Of a stretch of DNA of 64,000 nucleotides, positions 19,076 through 29,000 are shown piece after piece. The DNA is taken from contig NZ_QOIL01000004.1 in the NCBI RefSeq assembly GCF_003323745.1, positions 1 through 64,000 of the forward strand, in the 5' to 3' direction. Made by a program: the position numbers and the translations under genes. Origin of the DNA: Sphaerisporangium album. GTDB taxonomy: Bacteria > Actinomycetota > Actinomycetes > Streptosporangiales > Streptosporangiaceae. The notes beneath the pieces are model-generated. The model was given only the letters and a program-made list of their open reading frames with translations. It did not search any database and was not told where the DNA came from. How positions within the stretch are numbered: the stretch's first letter is position 1; each line of letters opens with the position of its first letter.

Positions 19076-19119
19076 CGTCGGCAGGGCCTCGCCGTACTGG
19101 GTCCTTCTCCGGACCGGCC

Positions 19120-19548
19120 TCAGGTCGCGCCGCCTGGAGAGGGGTTGAGCGGGCCTCGCCGGGAGCGGATGAGGTCGGTCAGGGAGGGGCCGCCGCGCAG
19201 GCACCACAGGGCGATGACCGGGTCGCAGATGGCGCAGCCGAGGGACGAGTCGTGGGCGAAGGGGACGATCGGGTTGCCCTTGAGGTGGTGCACGACGTCC
19301 CATGCGGTGTGCAGCAGCCAGCCGACGCCGATGAACGTCCACGACTCCAGCCCGCGGTAGGCGCAGTAGGTGACCGCGGCGGTGAAGAGGAACTCCCACC
19401 CGCCCAGGCCGCCGCCGCTGAGGTAGGCGGCTCCCGCCCCGGCCACCATGACGGCGTTGAAGCGGCGCCGGTGCGGTTCGCGGATCAGCGACGACACCAC
19501 GGCGTAGAGCAGACCGATGAGCACGGGTGCGACGACGGCGACGATCAT
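19120..19548 (-). CDS. DUF6010 family integral membrane protein
   Basis: A 142-residue protein with about four hydrophobic segments. It carries the family block GWLLHTAWDVVHHLKGNPIV followed by SSLGCAICDPVIALW. Function is unknown; the conserved His and Cys residues in or near the membrane are striking. It is convergent with the epoxide hydrolase-like gene. Confidence 0.8.
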   Translation of the reverse strand: MIVAVVAPVLIGLLYAVVSSLIREPHRRRFNAVMVAGAGAAYLSGGGLGGWEFLFTAAVTYCAYRGLESWTFIGVGWLLHTAWDVVHHLKGNPIVPFAHDSSLGCAICDPVIALWCLRGGPSLTDLIRSRRGPLNPSPGGAT

Positions 19549-19893
19549 CTGCTCGCCCCCGAACGCTCGAAGCCGGGGCCGACGCGTACGTGGTCGGGAC
19601 CGATGCCCACGCAGACAAACCAGTGCATGTTCCTTCTCTCACCGAGGCGGAAATCACCAGCGACGCTAACCGGCCACCGGTTCGCTTCCCAGTGGCATTC
19701 GAGACACGCACCAACGGGTTATCGCCATGCGGCGGCTCTGACCGGATGATCGCGGCTTTCGAGAAGAGCACCCGGCCGCCAGGCGGAGGACACCCGGGCT
19801 TCAGGTGGGAGCCGGTGGGCACGACCCGGCGCGGTGGTCCGGTCCCTCCCCGGCGGGAGACGCCAGGACGGCCCCGATCCGCCCTGGTCGTGG
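19549..19893. other. Intergenic region, no gene recognised
   Basis: Lies between two minus-strand genes. It should contain the DUF6010 promoter. Short frames are present on both strands but none has a plausible protein pattern or ribosome site. Confidence 0.4.
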
Positions 19894-20550
19894 TCAGCCG
19901 CTGAACGTGATGCGGAACCGGTAGTTGTCGCCATAGGTGGAGCCGCGGACGGTGAACGCCGCGCCTCCCGAGCTCACGCGGCCCGAGACCGTCGCCCCGG
20001 CGTTGACGGCGTAGACGAAGCGGGTCGAGCCGAGGTTGCGGCAGGACACGATGGCCTGCTGCCCGTAGAAGTGGTTGAACGTGGCCCCCTCCGCGCGATG
20101 GCTGTCGACCAGCTTGCCGGACCACGAGGTGCCCGATCGGCCGGTGACCCAGTAGCCGAGCAGCAGCCTCGGGTCGCGCAGGTTACCGGAGACGTCGCGG
20201 CCCGACGTGGTGACGATGGACGCCGAGCCCAACTGGAACGATCCAACCTGCCCGATGTTCCCCACGTACAACTCCCAGTGGAAGGGGTTGCGTTCGACAC
20301 GCCCGGCGGCGGACTTGCGCGGACCGGTGACGAACTTGGCGGCCGCCTTGTACCGGCTGGTGCCGACGAACCGGTGATCCCCTCCGAAGGAACCCCCGCA
20401 GTAGTCATAGGAGTCGACCACCACGGTCGCGGTGCCGCGGTAGACCTGCGCAGACGCGGCGGCCGCCGGACTCGCCGGGAGCGTCAACCCGAGTATGGCG
20501 GCCACCGATGTGACCGCGGCCAATAAGGATCTTCGTGCTCTGCCCTTCAT
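19894..20550 (-). CDS. Secreted protein of unknown function
   Basis: A 218-residue exported protein. A clear signal peptide (RRSLLAAVTSVAAILGLTLP, cleavage after AAA near residue 32) precedes a beta-rich domain with two Cys residues (YDYCGGSFGGDHRF and VSCRNLGSTRF) that may form a disulfide. No family is recognised. The AAGGAGGGG ribosome site is 7 nt from the ATG and is locked in a perfect 11-bp hairpin (20,558-20,597), so translation may be controlled. Confidence 0.75.
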   Translation of the reverse strand: MKGRARRSLLAAVTSVAAILGLTLPASPAAAASAQVYRGTATVVVDSYDYCGGSFGGDHRFVGTSRYKAAAKFVTGPRKSAAGRVERNPFHWELYVGNIGQVGSFQLGSASIVTTSGRDVSGNLRDPRLLLGYWVTGRSGTSWSGKLVDSHRAEGATFNHFYGQQAIVSCRNLGSTRFVYAVNAGATVSGRVSSGGAAFTVRGSTYGDNYRFRITFSG

Positions 20551-20557
20551 GGATCAT

Positions 20558-20597
20558 CCCCTCCTTGTCGTGTCATCGATGGTCACACAAGGAGGGG
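20558..20597 (-). promoter_or_regulatory. Leader hairpin sequestering a ribosome binding site
   Basis: In the mRNA, CCCCTCCTTGT pairs with ACAAGGAGGGG across an 18-nt loop. The 3' arm contains the whole Shine-Dalgarno sequence of the secreted-protein gene starting at 20550. Confidence 0.7.
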
Positions 20598-20763
20598 CTC
20601 GCGAATACGCTAAAAATACTGCTTTCGCATGAATCACTCCCGCGGTTCATCTTCGGTGCGCGGTCGCTCGGCAGCTCGTTGCGCGACGTGGGCCACGCCT
20701 ACGCCCGCAAGCGTTGGAAGCGCGCCGCCGGTGAGCGGAGGGCCGGGCCCGGGCGCCTCAGCT

Positions 20764-21621
20764 CTACGGTCGGCGGTCGGCGTAGGAGTCGCCGAGGTAG
20801 GCGAAGTCGTCGTCGGTGAGGGGGACGGCGGCTGCGGCGACGTTCTCTTCCAGGTGGGTGCGGGAGGACGTGCCGGGGATGGGGAGCATCACGGGGGAGC
20901 GGCGCAGGAGCCAGGCGAGGGCCGTCTGGGGGACGGTGGCGCCGAGGCGGGCCGCGACCACGGTGATCGGATCGGCGAGGGCGGCGGTCGTCGTGCGCGC
21001 GACGGGGAGCCAGGGGATGAAGGCGATTCCGTGGCGTTCGCAGTGGGTCAGGACGTCCTCGGACGCGCGGTCGACAAGGCTGTAGCGGTTCTGGACGCTG
21101 ACGATCGGCGTGATCTTCTCGGCCTCGACGATCTGGTCGACGGTGACCTCTGATAGGCCGACATGTCGGACCTTGCCCTCGTCCTGGAGGCGCCGCAGCG
21201 CGCCGACCTGATCCGCCAGGGGCACAGCAGGGTCGACGCGGTGGAGTTGGAAGAGGTCGATCCGGTCGACGCGCAGCCGCCGCAGGCTCAGCTCGGCCTG
21301 CTGGCGCAGGTATTCCGGCCGGCCGAGGGGGATCCACTCGTCGCCGGGGTGGCATTGCCCGGCCTTGGTGGCGATCACCACGCTCGGCGGGTACGGGTGC
21401 AGCGCCTCGGCGACGAGCTTCTCGTTCGCGCCGAGGTCGTAGGAGTCGGCGGTGTCGACGAAGGTTACGCCGAGCTCGATCGCGCGCCGGAGGACCCCGA
21501 TCGACGCGGCACGCTCCCGCCGGGACGGGCCGGGGCGCAGCCGCAGGGCGCCGAAGCCGATCCGGTGGACCGGCAGGTCGCCACCGATGGTAAGGGTGTT
21601 GGTGCCGTGGACGGTGTGCAC
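20764..21621 (-). CDS. Aldo/keto reductase
   Basis: A 285-residue NADPH-dependent oxidoreductase of the (beta/alpha)8 family. The catalytic tetrad is visible: Asp and Tyr in FVDTADSYDLGANE, Lys in VIATKAGQ, and His in LFQLHRVD. C-terminal IPGTSSRTHLEENVAAA fits the cofactor phosphate-binding end. The substrate is unknown. Divergent from a LysR regulator across a 139-bp spacer with palindromes, the usual arrangement of a regulator and its target. Confidence 0.92.
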   Translation of the reverse strand: MHTVHGTNTLTIGGDLPVHRIGFGALRLRPGPSRRERAASIGVLRRAIELGVTFVDTADSYDLGANEKLVAEALHPYPPSVVIATKAGQCHPGDEWIPLGRPEYLRQQAELSLRRLRVDRIDLFQLHRVDPAVPLADQVGALRRLQDEGKVRHVGLSEVTVDQIVEAEKITPIVSVQNRYSLVDRASEDVLTHCERHGIAFIPWLPVARTTTAALADPITVVAARLGATVPQTALAWLLRRSPVMLPIPGTSSRTHLEENVAAAAVPLTDDDFAYLGDSYADRRP

Positions 21622-21743
21622 GCTTCTCCTCGGAGGTGGTCGACCTTCTCTCTCGGAGGCGGTCGACGTGGCGTCAGGGATTCCGGGTCAACTCTGCGGG
21701 CGGCGCATCGCTAAGGACAAGCGACTCCTTGTGGAGCGCATTG

Positions 21744-21762
21744 CGTAGTATCTCTACGAGAT
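21744..21762. promoter_or_regulatory. Overlapping inverted repeats in the AKR-LysR spacer
   Basis: CGTAG-TATCT-CTACG (21744-21758) overlaps ATCTC-TAC-GAGAT (21750-21762) at the LysR start codon. CTCC-TTGT-GGAG lies nearby at 21725-21736. These are candidate LysR sites for autorepression and activation of the reductase. Confidence 0.5.
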
Positions 21763-22663
21763 GTTGAACCTCGAGCGGTTGCGCGTGCTGCACGCGGTCT
21801 CCACGACCGGGTCCGTCGTCGGCGCGGCGCGTACCTTGCACGTCACCACCTCGGCCGTCTCGCAGCAGATGGCACGGCTGGAGCGGGAGGTCGGTCAGCC
21901 GCTGGTCGAGCGGCAGGGCAGGGGTATTCGGCTGACCGAGGCGGGCGCGCTGCTCGCCCGGCACGCCGGTGAGCTGCTCGCGCACGTCGAGCGGGTGGAG
22001 TCCGGCCTCGCCGAGCACCGGGGCGCGGTGACCGGCCCCTTGGCGATCGCCGCGTTCGCCACCGCCGCGCGCGGGCTGTTGCCGGACGTGCTGCGGGATC
22101 TGCGGTCGCGCCATCCCGACCTGTGGGTGACGCTGTCGGAGCGCGAGCCGCACGAGGCGGTTCCGGCGCTGCGCCGGGGACTGCTCGACGTCGCCGTCGT
22201 CCAGGACTGGCCCGATGACGTGCTCGCCGTCCCGGACGACCTGGTCAGGCGGCACCTGTTGGACGACACGTTCGACCTGGCGCTCCCGGTCGGCCACCCG
22301 CTGGCCCGTCGGGAACGGGTCGCCGTGAAGGAACTGGCCGGCGACGACTGGATCAGTTGGAGCGCCGGGCAGATCTGCCACGACTGGCTCGTCCGGACGT
22401 TGCGCGCGGACGGCGCCGAGCCGCGGGTCGTCCACACCGCGTCCGAGCACTCGACCCAGATCGCGCTGGTGGCGGCGGGCCTCGGGGTCGCCGTGATCCC
22501 ACGGCTGGGACGGGAGCCCGCGCCGCCGTCGGTGAGCTTCGTCCCGATCGATCCGCCGCCGGCACGACGCGTCTTCGCGCTGTGGCGGCTCAGCGCGACG
22601 GCTCGACCGGCGATCGGGGCCGCCGTCGACGCCCTGTGCAGGTTCGGCGCTCTCGCGGACTGA
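21761..22663 (+). CDS. LysR-family transcriptional regulator
   Basis: A 300-residue regulator with an N-terminal winged helix (LRVLHAVSTTGSVVGAARTL, TTSAVSQQMARLEREVGQPL) and a periplasmic-binding-like effector domain from about residue 90 (LAIAAFATAARGLLP, then LALPVGHPLA). The HTSEHSTQIALVAAGLGVAV-like region near the end is typical. The palindromes at its start and the divergent aldo/keto reductase indicate the likely target. Confidence 0.9.
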   Translation: MLNLERLRVLHAVSTTGSVVGAARTLHVTTSAVSQQMARLEREVGQPLVERQGRGIRLTEAGALLARHAGELLAHVERVESGLAEHRGAVTGPLAIAAFATAARGLLPDVLRDLRSRHPDLWVTLSEREPHEAVPALRRGLLDVAVVQDWPDDVLAVPDDLVRRHLLDDTFDLALPVGHPLARRERVAVKELAGDDWISWSAGQICHDWLVRTLRADGAEPRVVHTASEHSTQIALVAAGLGVAVIPRLGREPAPPSVSFVPIDPPPARRVFALWRLSATARPAIGAAVDALCRFGALAD

Positions 22664-22824
22664 CGTGACTTGCGAAGGATGTGGGCTTGCGCCCGGCTTC
22701 CGGAGGCGCTGTCGCCGTGGTGAAGGGGGCGCTTTGCGTTGGGCGTGAGGTGACGGGCGGTGCGTGGGGACGTGTGTACTGAGGACAGAATGGGCCACCT
22801 GTGCGGCGGAGATGGAGTGAGGGA

Positions 22825-23568
22825 ATGAGCGACGCGATGTGGGCCGGGACGGTCGCGATCACCGGGAACGAGGGGGCCGAGCTGGAGGCGTACCTGGCCA
22901 GGCCGCTGGACGACCGGCCGCGCGCCGGTGTCGTGGTGATCCACCACATGCCTGGGTATGACGAGGCCACCAAGGAGATCGTCCGCCGGTTCGCGGCCAA
23001 TGGCTACGCGGCGATATGCCCGAACCTGTACTCCCGGGAGGGCGCGGGCGTCAGCCCGGACGACCAGGCCGCCGCCGCGCGGGCGAAGGGTGGCGTGCCG
23101 GACGAGCAGGTCGTCGGCGACATCGCCGGGGCCTCGGAGTACCTGAACTCGCTGGATCACGCGAACGGGAGGATCGGGGTGATCGGCTACTGCTCGGGAG
23201 GCCGGCAGAGCTTCCTCGCCGCCTGCTCGCTGGACATCGACGCCGCGGTGGACTGCTACGGGGCGTTCGTCGTGAACGACCCGCCCGCCGAGTTCCCGCT
23301 CAAGGTCAAGTCGCTGCTCTCGAAGGCTCCCGACCTGTCCTGCCCGCTGCTCGGCCTGTTCGGCGCCGAGGACTCGCACCCGGGGCCGGAGGAGGTCGCG
23401 GTGCTGTCCTCCCAGATGGACAAGCTGAGTAAGGAGCACGAGTTCCACACGTTCCCGGACGCGGGCCACGGGTTCTTCTCCACAGACCGTCCCGCGTACC
23501 GCCCGGCCGCCGCGGTCGAGGGCTGGAAGAAGATCTTCGCGTTCTTCGGCCACCACCTCGCCGCCTGA
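22825..23568 (+). CDS. Dienelactone hydrolase family protein
   Basis: A 247-residue alpha/beta hydrolase with the dienelactone hydrolase nucleophile elbow GYCSGG (Cys nucleophile), FGAEDSHPG carrying the acid, and DAGHGFF carrying the His. Family members hydrolyse dienelactones in chloroaromatic degradation or other esters. The ATG at 22825 is preferred over an upstream start because a GAGGGA site precedes it. It is followed 31 bp later by the DUF6295 gene, probably in one operon. Confidence 0.9.
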   Translation: MSDAMWAGTVAITGNEGAELEAYLARPLDDRPRAGVVVIHHMPGYDEATKEIVRRFAANGYAAICPNLYSREGAGVSPDDQAAAARAKGGVPDEQVVGDIAGASEYLNSLDHANGRIGVIGYCSGGRQSFLAACSLDIDAAVDCYGAFVVNDPPAEFPLKVKSLLSKAPDLSCPLLGLFGAEDSHPGPEEVAVLSSQMDKLSKEHEFHTFPDAGHGFFSTDRPAYRPAAAVEGWKKIFAFFGHHLAA

Positions 23569-23599
23569 GCCATCCGAGCCGTCTGACAAGGAGACCCGT

Positions 23600-23881
23600 A
23601 TGTGCACCTATGTCACCGAGAAGATCGCGCTGGACGGCGCCGGCAAGGGCGGGTCGGGCTGGTTCACGGTCCGTGAGGGCCTCGTCTACGTCGACCACCC
23701 CTACCACGCCTGCCATGAGCACACGGTGAACATCGACTTCACGAACCCGGACGAGGGCCCCTCGGCGCGGGTCGCGGTGGAGCTGACCGAGGAGTCGGCC
23801 CTGGCCCTGATCGAGGCCATCCAGAAGGCCCTGGCCCTGGCGCCCCCGGGGCTCGCCTCCGCCCGCAGGCCCGGCTCCTAG
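23600..23881 (+). CDS. DUF6295 family protein
   Basis: A 93-residue protein beginning MCTYVTEKIALDGAGKG, with WFTVREGLVYVDHPYHACHE and NIDFTNPDEGP. This is a small actinobacterial family of unknown function with conserved His and Cys residues, suggesting metal binding. A CAAGGAGA ribosome site is in place. It is commonly found beside dienelactone hydrolase-like genes, as here. Confidence 0.8.
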   Translation: MCTYVTEKIALDGAGKGGSGWFTVREGLVYVDHPYHACHEHTVNIDFTNPDEGPSARVAVELTEESALALIEAIQKALALAPPGLASARRPGS

Positions 23882-24104
23882 GCGGTCGGGCGGCGTCCGC
23901 CGAGCCGGATCGTCGACGGCTCGACGCGTCGGATCGCGCGGGTGGGTCCCGCGGCTCGCGCGCGAGCAACCGGGAAACGCTCACGGCCCCGTACGTACGG
24001 AAACCCCGTGGCCATCGGCGGTCCGGCGCCGAGCGGGGGCGCTCGCCCGCGCGTGCGGGGGAGGGGGCGGGAATGTCACGCCGTTCGCTGATGTCAATTG
24101 AGAC

Positions 24105-26075
24105 GTGACGGAATTTCGGCAAGCCGCAGCACCCCTCTCCGGGCGGACCGCATGGGCGCGACGGTTCGACACGCCCCTGCGCGAGTTCCTCCGTACCGAG
24201 ACCGGCAGCGCCGCGATCCTGCTCGCCGCCACGGTCGCCGCGCTGATCTGGGCCAACGTGGACGCGCGCTCGTACGAGGCCCTGTGGAGCACGGACCTGT
24301 CCATCCGGTTCGGCGGGTCGGGCGTCGCGATGGACCTGCGCCACTGGGTGAACTCCGGGCTGATGACGTTCTTCTTCTTCGTCGTCGGGCTGGAGGCGCG
24401 GCGCGAGTTCGACATGGGGGAGCTGCGCGAACGCCGCCGGCTGCTGCTGCCGGTGATGGCGGGCATCGGCGGGATGGTGGTGCCGGTCGCGATCTACCTG
24501 CTGTTCAACGCGGGACGGCCGTCGGCGCACGGGTGGGGCGCGGCGATGTCGACCGACACGGCGTTCGCCCTCGGCATGCTGGCGCTGGTCGCCTCCCGCC
24601 TGCCGGCCCGCGCGCACACGTACATGCTGACCGTCACGGTCGTGGACGACCTGGTCGCGCTGGCCGTCATCACGATCTTCTACAGCGAGCACGTCTCGCG
24701 GCCGGCGGTGCTCGCCGCCCTTGTGATCTTCGCGCTGACGCTGCTGGTCAGGTCCACCGGCGTGCGCAACGGCGTCGTCTACGTGATCTTCGGCACCGGC
24801 GCGTGGGTCGCACTGTTCATGTCCGGCGTCGAACCGGTCGTGATCGGTCTGGCCATGGGCCTGCTCACCTACGCCTCGCCGGCGACGCGCGGGGACCTGG
24901 AACGGGCCTCGGACCTGTTCCGGCTCTTCCGCGAGCAGCCGACCGCCGAGCTCGCCCGCTCGGCCAGCGCCGGGGTGGCCCAGGCGATCTCGCCGAACCA
25001 CCGGCTGCTGCAGCTCTACCACCCGTGGTCCAGCTACGTCATCGTGCCGCTGTTCGCGCTGGCGAACGCCGGGATCCCGATCAGCGGCGGTTTCCTCCAG
25101 CGTGCCTTCACCTCGCCGATCACCCTCGGCATCCTGGCGGCCTACGTCCTCGGCAAGCCGGTCGGCATCGTCGGCTCGACCTGGCTCGTCACCCGGCTCA
25201 CCCGCGGACGGGTGCGGCCGCCGGTCGGCTGGGCGGCCGTCGCGGGCGGCGGCACGATCGCCGGCATCGGCTTCACCGTGTCCCTGCTGATCGCCACGCT
25301 GGCCTTCCAGGGGCCGCAGCTGGAGGAGGCCAAGTTCGGGGTGCTCGCCGCGGCCCTGCTGGCGTGCGTGCTGACCTGGGTCGTCGGCCGCGTGACCGCC
25401 ATGCTCCCGAAGCCGGTCAAGGTCCGGGCGCTGCTCGGCACCGCCGAGAGCATCGTCGACCTCAGCGCGCCCGTCGATCCCCGCCGTGACCACCTGCGCG
25501 GGCCCGAGGAGGCGCCGGTCACCCTGGTCGAGTACGGCGACTTCGAGTGCCCGTACTGCGGCCAGGCCGAGCCGATCGTCCGGGAGCTGCTGGCCGACTT
25601 CGGCGACCTGCGCTACGTCTGGCGGCACCTCCCGCTGCACGACGTCCACCCCTCCGCGCAGCTCGCCGCCGAGGCCGCGGAGGCGGCGGCCGCGCAGGGG
25701 GCGTTCTGGGAGATGCACGACGTGCTGCTGGATCACCAGGGCGACCTGCTGATCACCGATTTGGCCCGCTACGCCGAGAACCTCGGGCTCGACGTCGAGC
25801 GGTTCCTCGCCGACCTCGATGAGCACAACGGCGCCAGGCGGATCGCGGAGGACGTCGAGTCGGCCGACCTCAGCGGGGTGTCCGGGACGCCGACGTTCTT
25901 CGTCAACGGGCGGCGGCACCACGGCGCGTACGACATCGAGACGCTGTCGGCCGCCGTCCGCACGGCCAAGGCCCGCGCGTACGCGTCCGGCGCCGGCATC
26001 GTCGGCCTCGCCCCCGCCGCCGAGGCACCTGCTCGGCTGAGACGGCCTGTTCGGTTGAGACGGCCCGCTCGCTGA
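24105..26075 (+). CDS. nhaA: NhaA Na+/H+ antiporter fused to a DsbA-like thioredoxin domain
   Basis: A 656-residue two-part protein. Residues ~1-430 are NhaA with about 12 membrane segments: [25 protein letters not shown] and [11 protein letters not shown] (the paired transport aspartates), and GKPVGIVG. Residues ~440-620 form a DsbA/thioredoxin fold with active site CPYC and the cis-Pro motif [10 protein letters not shown]. The GTG at 24105 is used. Known fusions of this type occur in actinobacteria; the role of the thiol domain (redox gating or folding of exported partners) is unproven. The tail has a short repeated coding motif ([13 protein letters not shown]). Confidence 0.93.
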   Translation: MTEFRQAAAPLSGRTAWARRFDTPLREFLRTETGSAAILLAATVAALIWANVDARSYEALWSTDLSIRFGGSGVAMDLRHWVNSGLMTFFFFVVGLEARREFDMGELRERRRLLLPVMAGIGGMVVPVAIYLLFNAGRPSAHGWGAAMSTDTAFALGMLALVASRLPARAHTYMLTVTVVDDLVALAVITIFYSEHVSRPAVLAALVIFALTLLVRSTGVRNGVVYVIFGTGAWVALFMSGVEPVVIGLAMGLLTYASPATRGDLERASDLFRLFREQPTAELARSASAGVAQAISPNHRLLQLYHPWSSYVIVPLFALANAGIPISGGFLQRAFTSPITLGILAAYVLGKPVGIVGSTWLVTRLTRGRVRPPVGWAAVAGGGTIAGIGFTVSLLIATLAFQGPQLEEAKFGVLAAALLACVLTWVVGRVTAMLPKPVKVRALLGTAESIVDLSAPVDPRRDHLRGPEEAPVTLVEYGDFECPYCGQAEPIVRELLADFGDLRYVWRHLPLHDVHPSAQLAAEAAEAAAAQGAFWEMHDVLLDHQGDLLITDLARYAENLGLDVERFLADLDEHNGARRIAEDVESADLSGVSGTPTFFVNGRRHHGAYDIETLSAAVRTAKARAYASGAGIVGLAPAAEAPARLRRPVRLRRPAR

Positions 26076-29000
26076 TCAGGGCCGGATCTGCACGGCCGGG
26101 TTGCCCCGCCAGCGGGAGCCGGCCGCCAGTTCCTCGCCTTTCATGAGGAACGAGTCGGCGTCGAGAGTCGCGCCCTCGTCCATGGTCACGCCGTAGTGGA
26201 CGAGGGCCTTGGTTCCGATCGTGCATCCACCGCCGATCGCGATATATCCAGACTTGAACGTGCCGTCCTCCAGGGAGTGGGCCTGGATCAGCGCCCCCTC
26301 CGACAGGGTGCAGTCGCCCCCGACGGTCACCAGCGTCCGTTCCGGGATGTGGCAGCCGTCGTCGAACACCCGCGGCCCGAGGCGCACGCCCAGCAGCCGC
26401 CAGAACAGGTTCTTGAACGGCGTGCCGTTGTACACGTCCAGCAGGGTCGTGCCGCTGAGCTTCCAGAACCGCTCGTGCCACCAGTAGTACGGCTGGTAGA
26501 TCGAGCAGAACTGCGGCCTCAGCGCCCGGAACCCGGTCGAGGCCCGCTCCACCAGCGCGAGGAAGATGCTGGTGAACGCCAGCGTGCACAGGACGTCCGC
26601 GGCGATCACGGCCGCGCCGAAGCGGTCGTACAGGTTCGTGGCCGTCAAGGCGATCAGGGTGGCGCCGAAGACGTACCCCCAGCGCACGAGCAGGTAGAGG
26701 CCGATGGTGACCGCGTTGTGCCGGTTCTTGGCCGCCAGGCGGCGGCGGAACTCCTCGCCGGTCTTCAGGTGGTCGAAGCGGGTGTCGCGCTGAACCGAGC
26801 GCGGGATCTCGAAGCACGGTGAGCCGAGCAGCCCGACGTCGCGCCGCTCCGGGCCGTCGATCGGGACCATGACCTTGGTCGCGAGCAGGCAGTTGTCGCC
26901 CGCCCTGCTCTGCGCGGGGTAGGCGATGTCGTTGCCGAGGAACGTCCGCGCCCCGATCGCGGCGCGCGAGAGGCGGAACGAGGTGCCGGAGTAGTCCGCG
27001 TTGATGATCGACAGGCCGTCGGAGACCATCGTGCCGCTGCCCACGGTGGCCAGGTACGGCGTCTCGTGCTTGAGCTCCAGGCCGAAGTTGGACCCCGTCT
27101 GGTCGACCTTCGACAGGTCGTACCCGAGGCGGCGCAGGAAGTGGACGATGTAGGAGCTGTCCCCGAACAGGCGCATGAGGAACGACATGTTCGTGAGGCG
27201 CGCGACGGCGCGGTGCGCCCAGTAGTGGTAGCCGTAGAGCGGGTAGACCCGGCCGGGCGTGAGCGTGCGGTTCAGCAGCCGCGGCACGGTCGTGACCAGC
27301 ACGAGCCCGGCCGCCAGGGCGCCGAAGAAGAGCAGGACGGACGACGTGAGCGCCTCGCCCACCAGTTGCCAGCCGCCCACGTCCTCCCCGGCGAGCCCGG
27401 CGGGCTCCAGGACGTAGACGCCGAGCGCGTACGAGGCGCCGACGGCCAGCGGCATGGCGACCAGCAGCGTGCCGAGCAGTTGCAGGAGGCCGAACCGCAG
27501 CCGCCGCGCGGTGCCGCAGTCGACGGGCTCGACCAGCCGGTAGTCGGTGTCCGTGGGCTGGGCGGGCGAGCCGTGCCAGCGCTCGCCGTCCGGCACCAGC
27601 TGCCCGGTCTGCAGCGAGGACGTGTGGCCGAGCTGCGCGCCGTCGCCCATCCGCGTCCCGATGTCGAGCACGGTGAACTCGCCGACGACCACGTCCCTGC
27701 CCAGCGTCACCGGCCCCGTCTCGATCAGCCCCGCGCGGGCCCGGTAGCAGGTGAAGTACGCGTCCTTGCGGATGACCGTGCCCGCCCCGACGGTGAGCAG
27801 GTCGGTGCAGACCGGGACGCGGCGCGACAGGATGACCGCGCCAGGGCCGATCCTCGCCCCCAGCGCCCGCAGGTACATCAGGTAGAGCGGCGACCCGGCG
27901 AACAGGACCATCGGGCTGTGCCGCACGAGCGTCTTGACCGTCCAGAACCGCAGGTAGGCGAGGCTCCAGACGGGGATCGCCCCCGGCTTCCACCGGCCGA
28001 CGAGCGTCCACTTGGCCAGCAGGGGGACGGCGGCGAGGCCCGCGAACGTCAGGCACCCGCAGGCGAGCGCCCGCAGGCAGAACTCGGCGGGGCCGTCGGC
28101 GCCGGAGAGCCACCGGTACGAGCCGACCAGCGCCAGCGCGCCGCAGTAGGTGTACCCGAGGAACAGCAGCAGTTGCAGCGCCCCGCACAGGACGTACCGC
28201 GCCGTACTACCCGCCGCGTATCCCGTCGTGCTCCCCGCGCGCCGGGGAGCGGCCGGGGGCGTGACCGGTGGCTCGGGCGCGAGGGCCGCCTCGGTGAGCG
28301 CGGCGGCCAGGTCGCGGACGGTGGGGTGCAGGTAGACGTCCTTCATCGACACCGGAGGCAGGCCGCCCTCCTCCCGGACCCGGGCGCAGAACCGCGCCAT
28401 GAGCATCGAGTTCGCCCCGAGCTCGTCGAAGAAGTGGCTGTCGACCGACACCTGGTCCAGCCCGGCGACGCGGCCCAGCGTGTCGGCGAGGATCTTCTCC
28501 GCGACGGTCACCGGCGCCTCGTACGCGTGCCCGCCCGCGATCCCCCGGGGCCCGGCGGGCGCGGGCAGGCGCGCGCGGTCGGCCTTGTCGCTCGGGAGCA
28601 TCGGGACGGCGGCCAGCGGCTCCAGGTACGCCGGGATCATGTACCGGGGGAGGCGGCGGCGCAGGTGCGCGTAGATCTCCTCCCGGTCCGGCTCCGGGGC
28701 GTCGTCGCGCGCGCTGTAGTAGGCGACCAGCTCGACCACGCCCGGCTCCGGCTCGTGGGTGCCGGCGACCGCCTGGGCGACGCCGGGCACCTCCAGCAGC
28801 ACCGACTCGATCTCCGCCAGCTCGACGCGGTACCCGTTGATCTGGACCTGGCCGTCGATGCGGCCGTGGTACTCGATCTCGCCGTCGTCGTTGACCCGGC
28901 CGAGGTCGCCGGTCCGGTAGATGCGGCCCGACGGGTTGCCCGGGATGCCGACGAAGTCGGGGACGAAGGCCCGCGCGGTCAGGTCGTCCCGGTTGACGTA

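Noticed and set aside
21895-23607. A 570-codon minus-strand frame opposite the LysR and dienelactone hydrolase genes
   Set aside because: Low-complexity composition and crosses two well-defined genes and their spacer.
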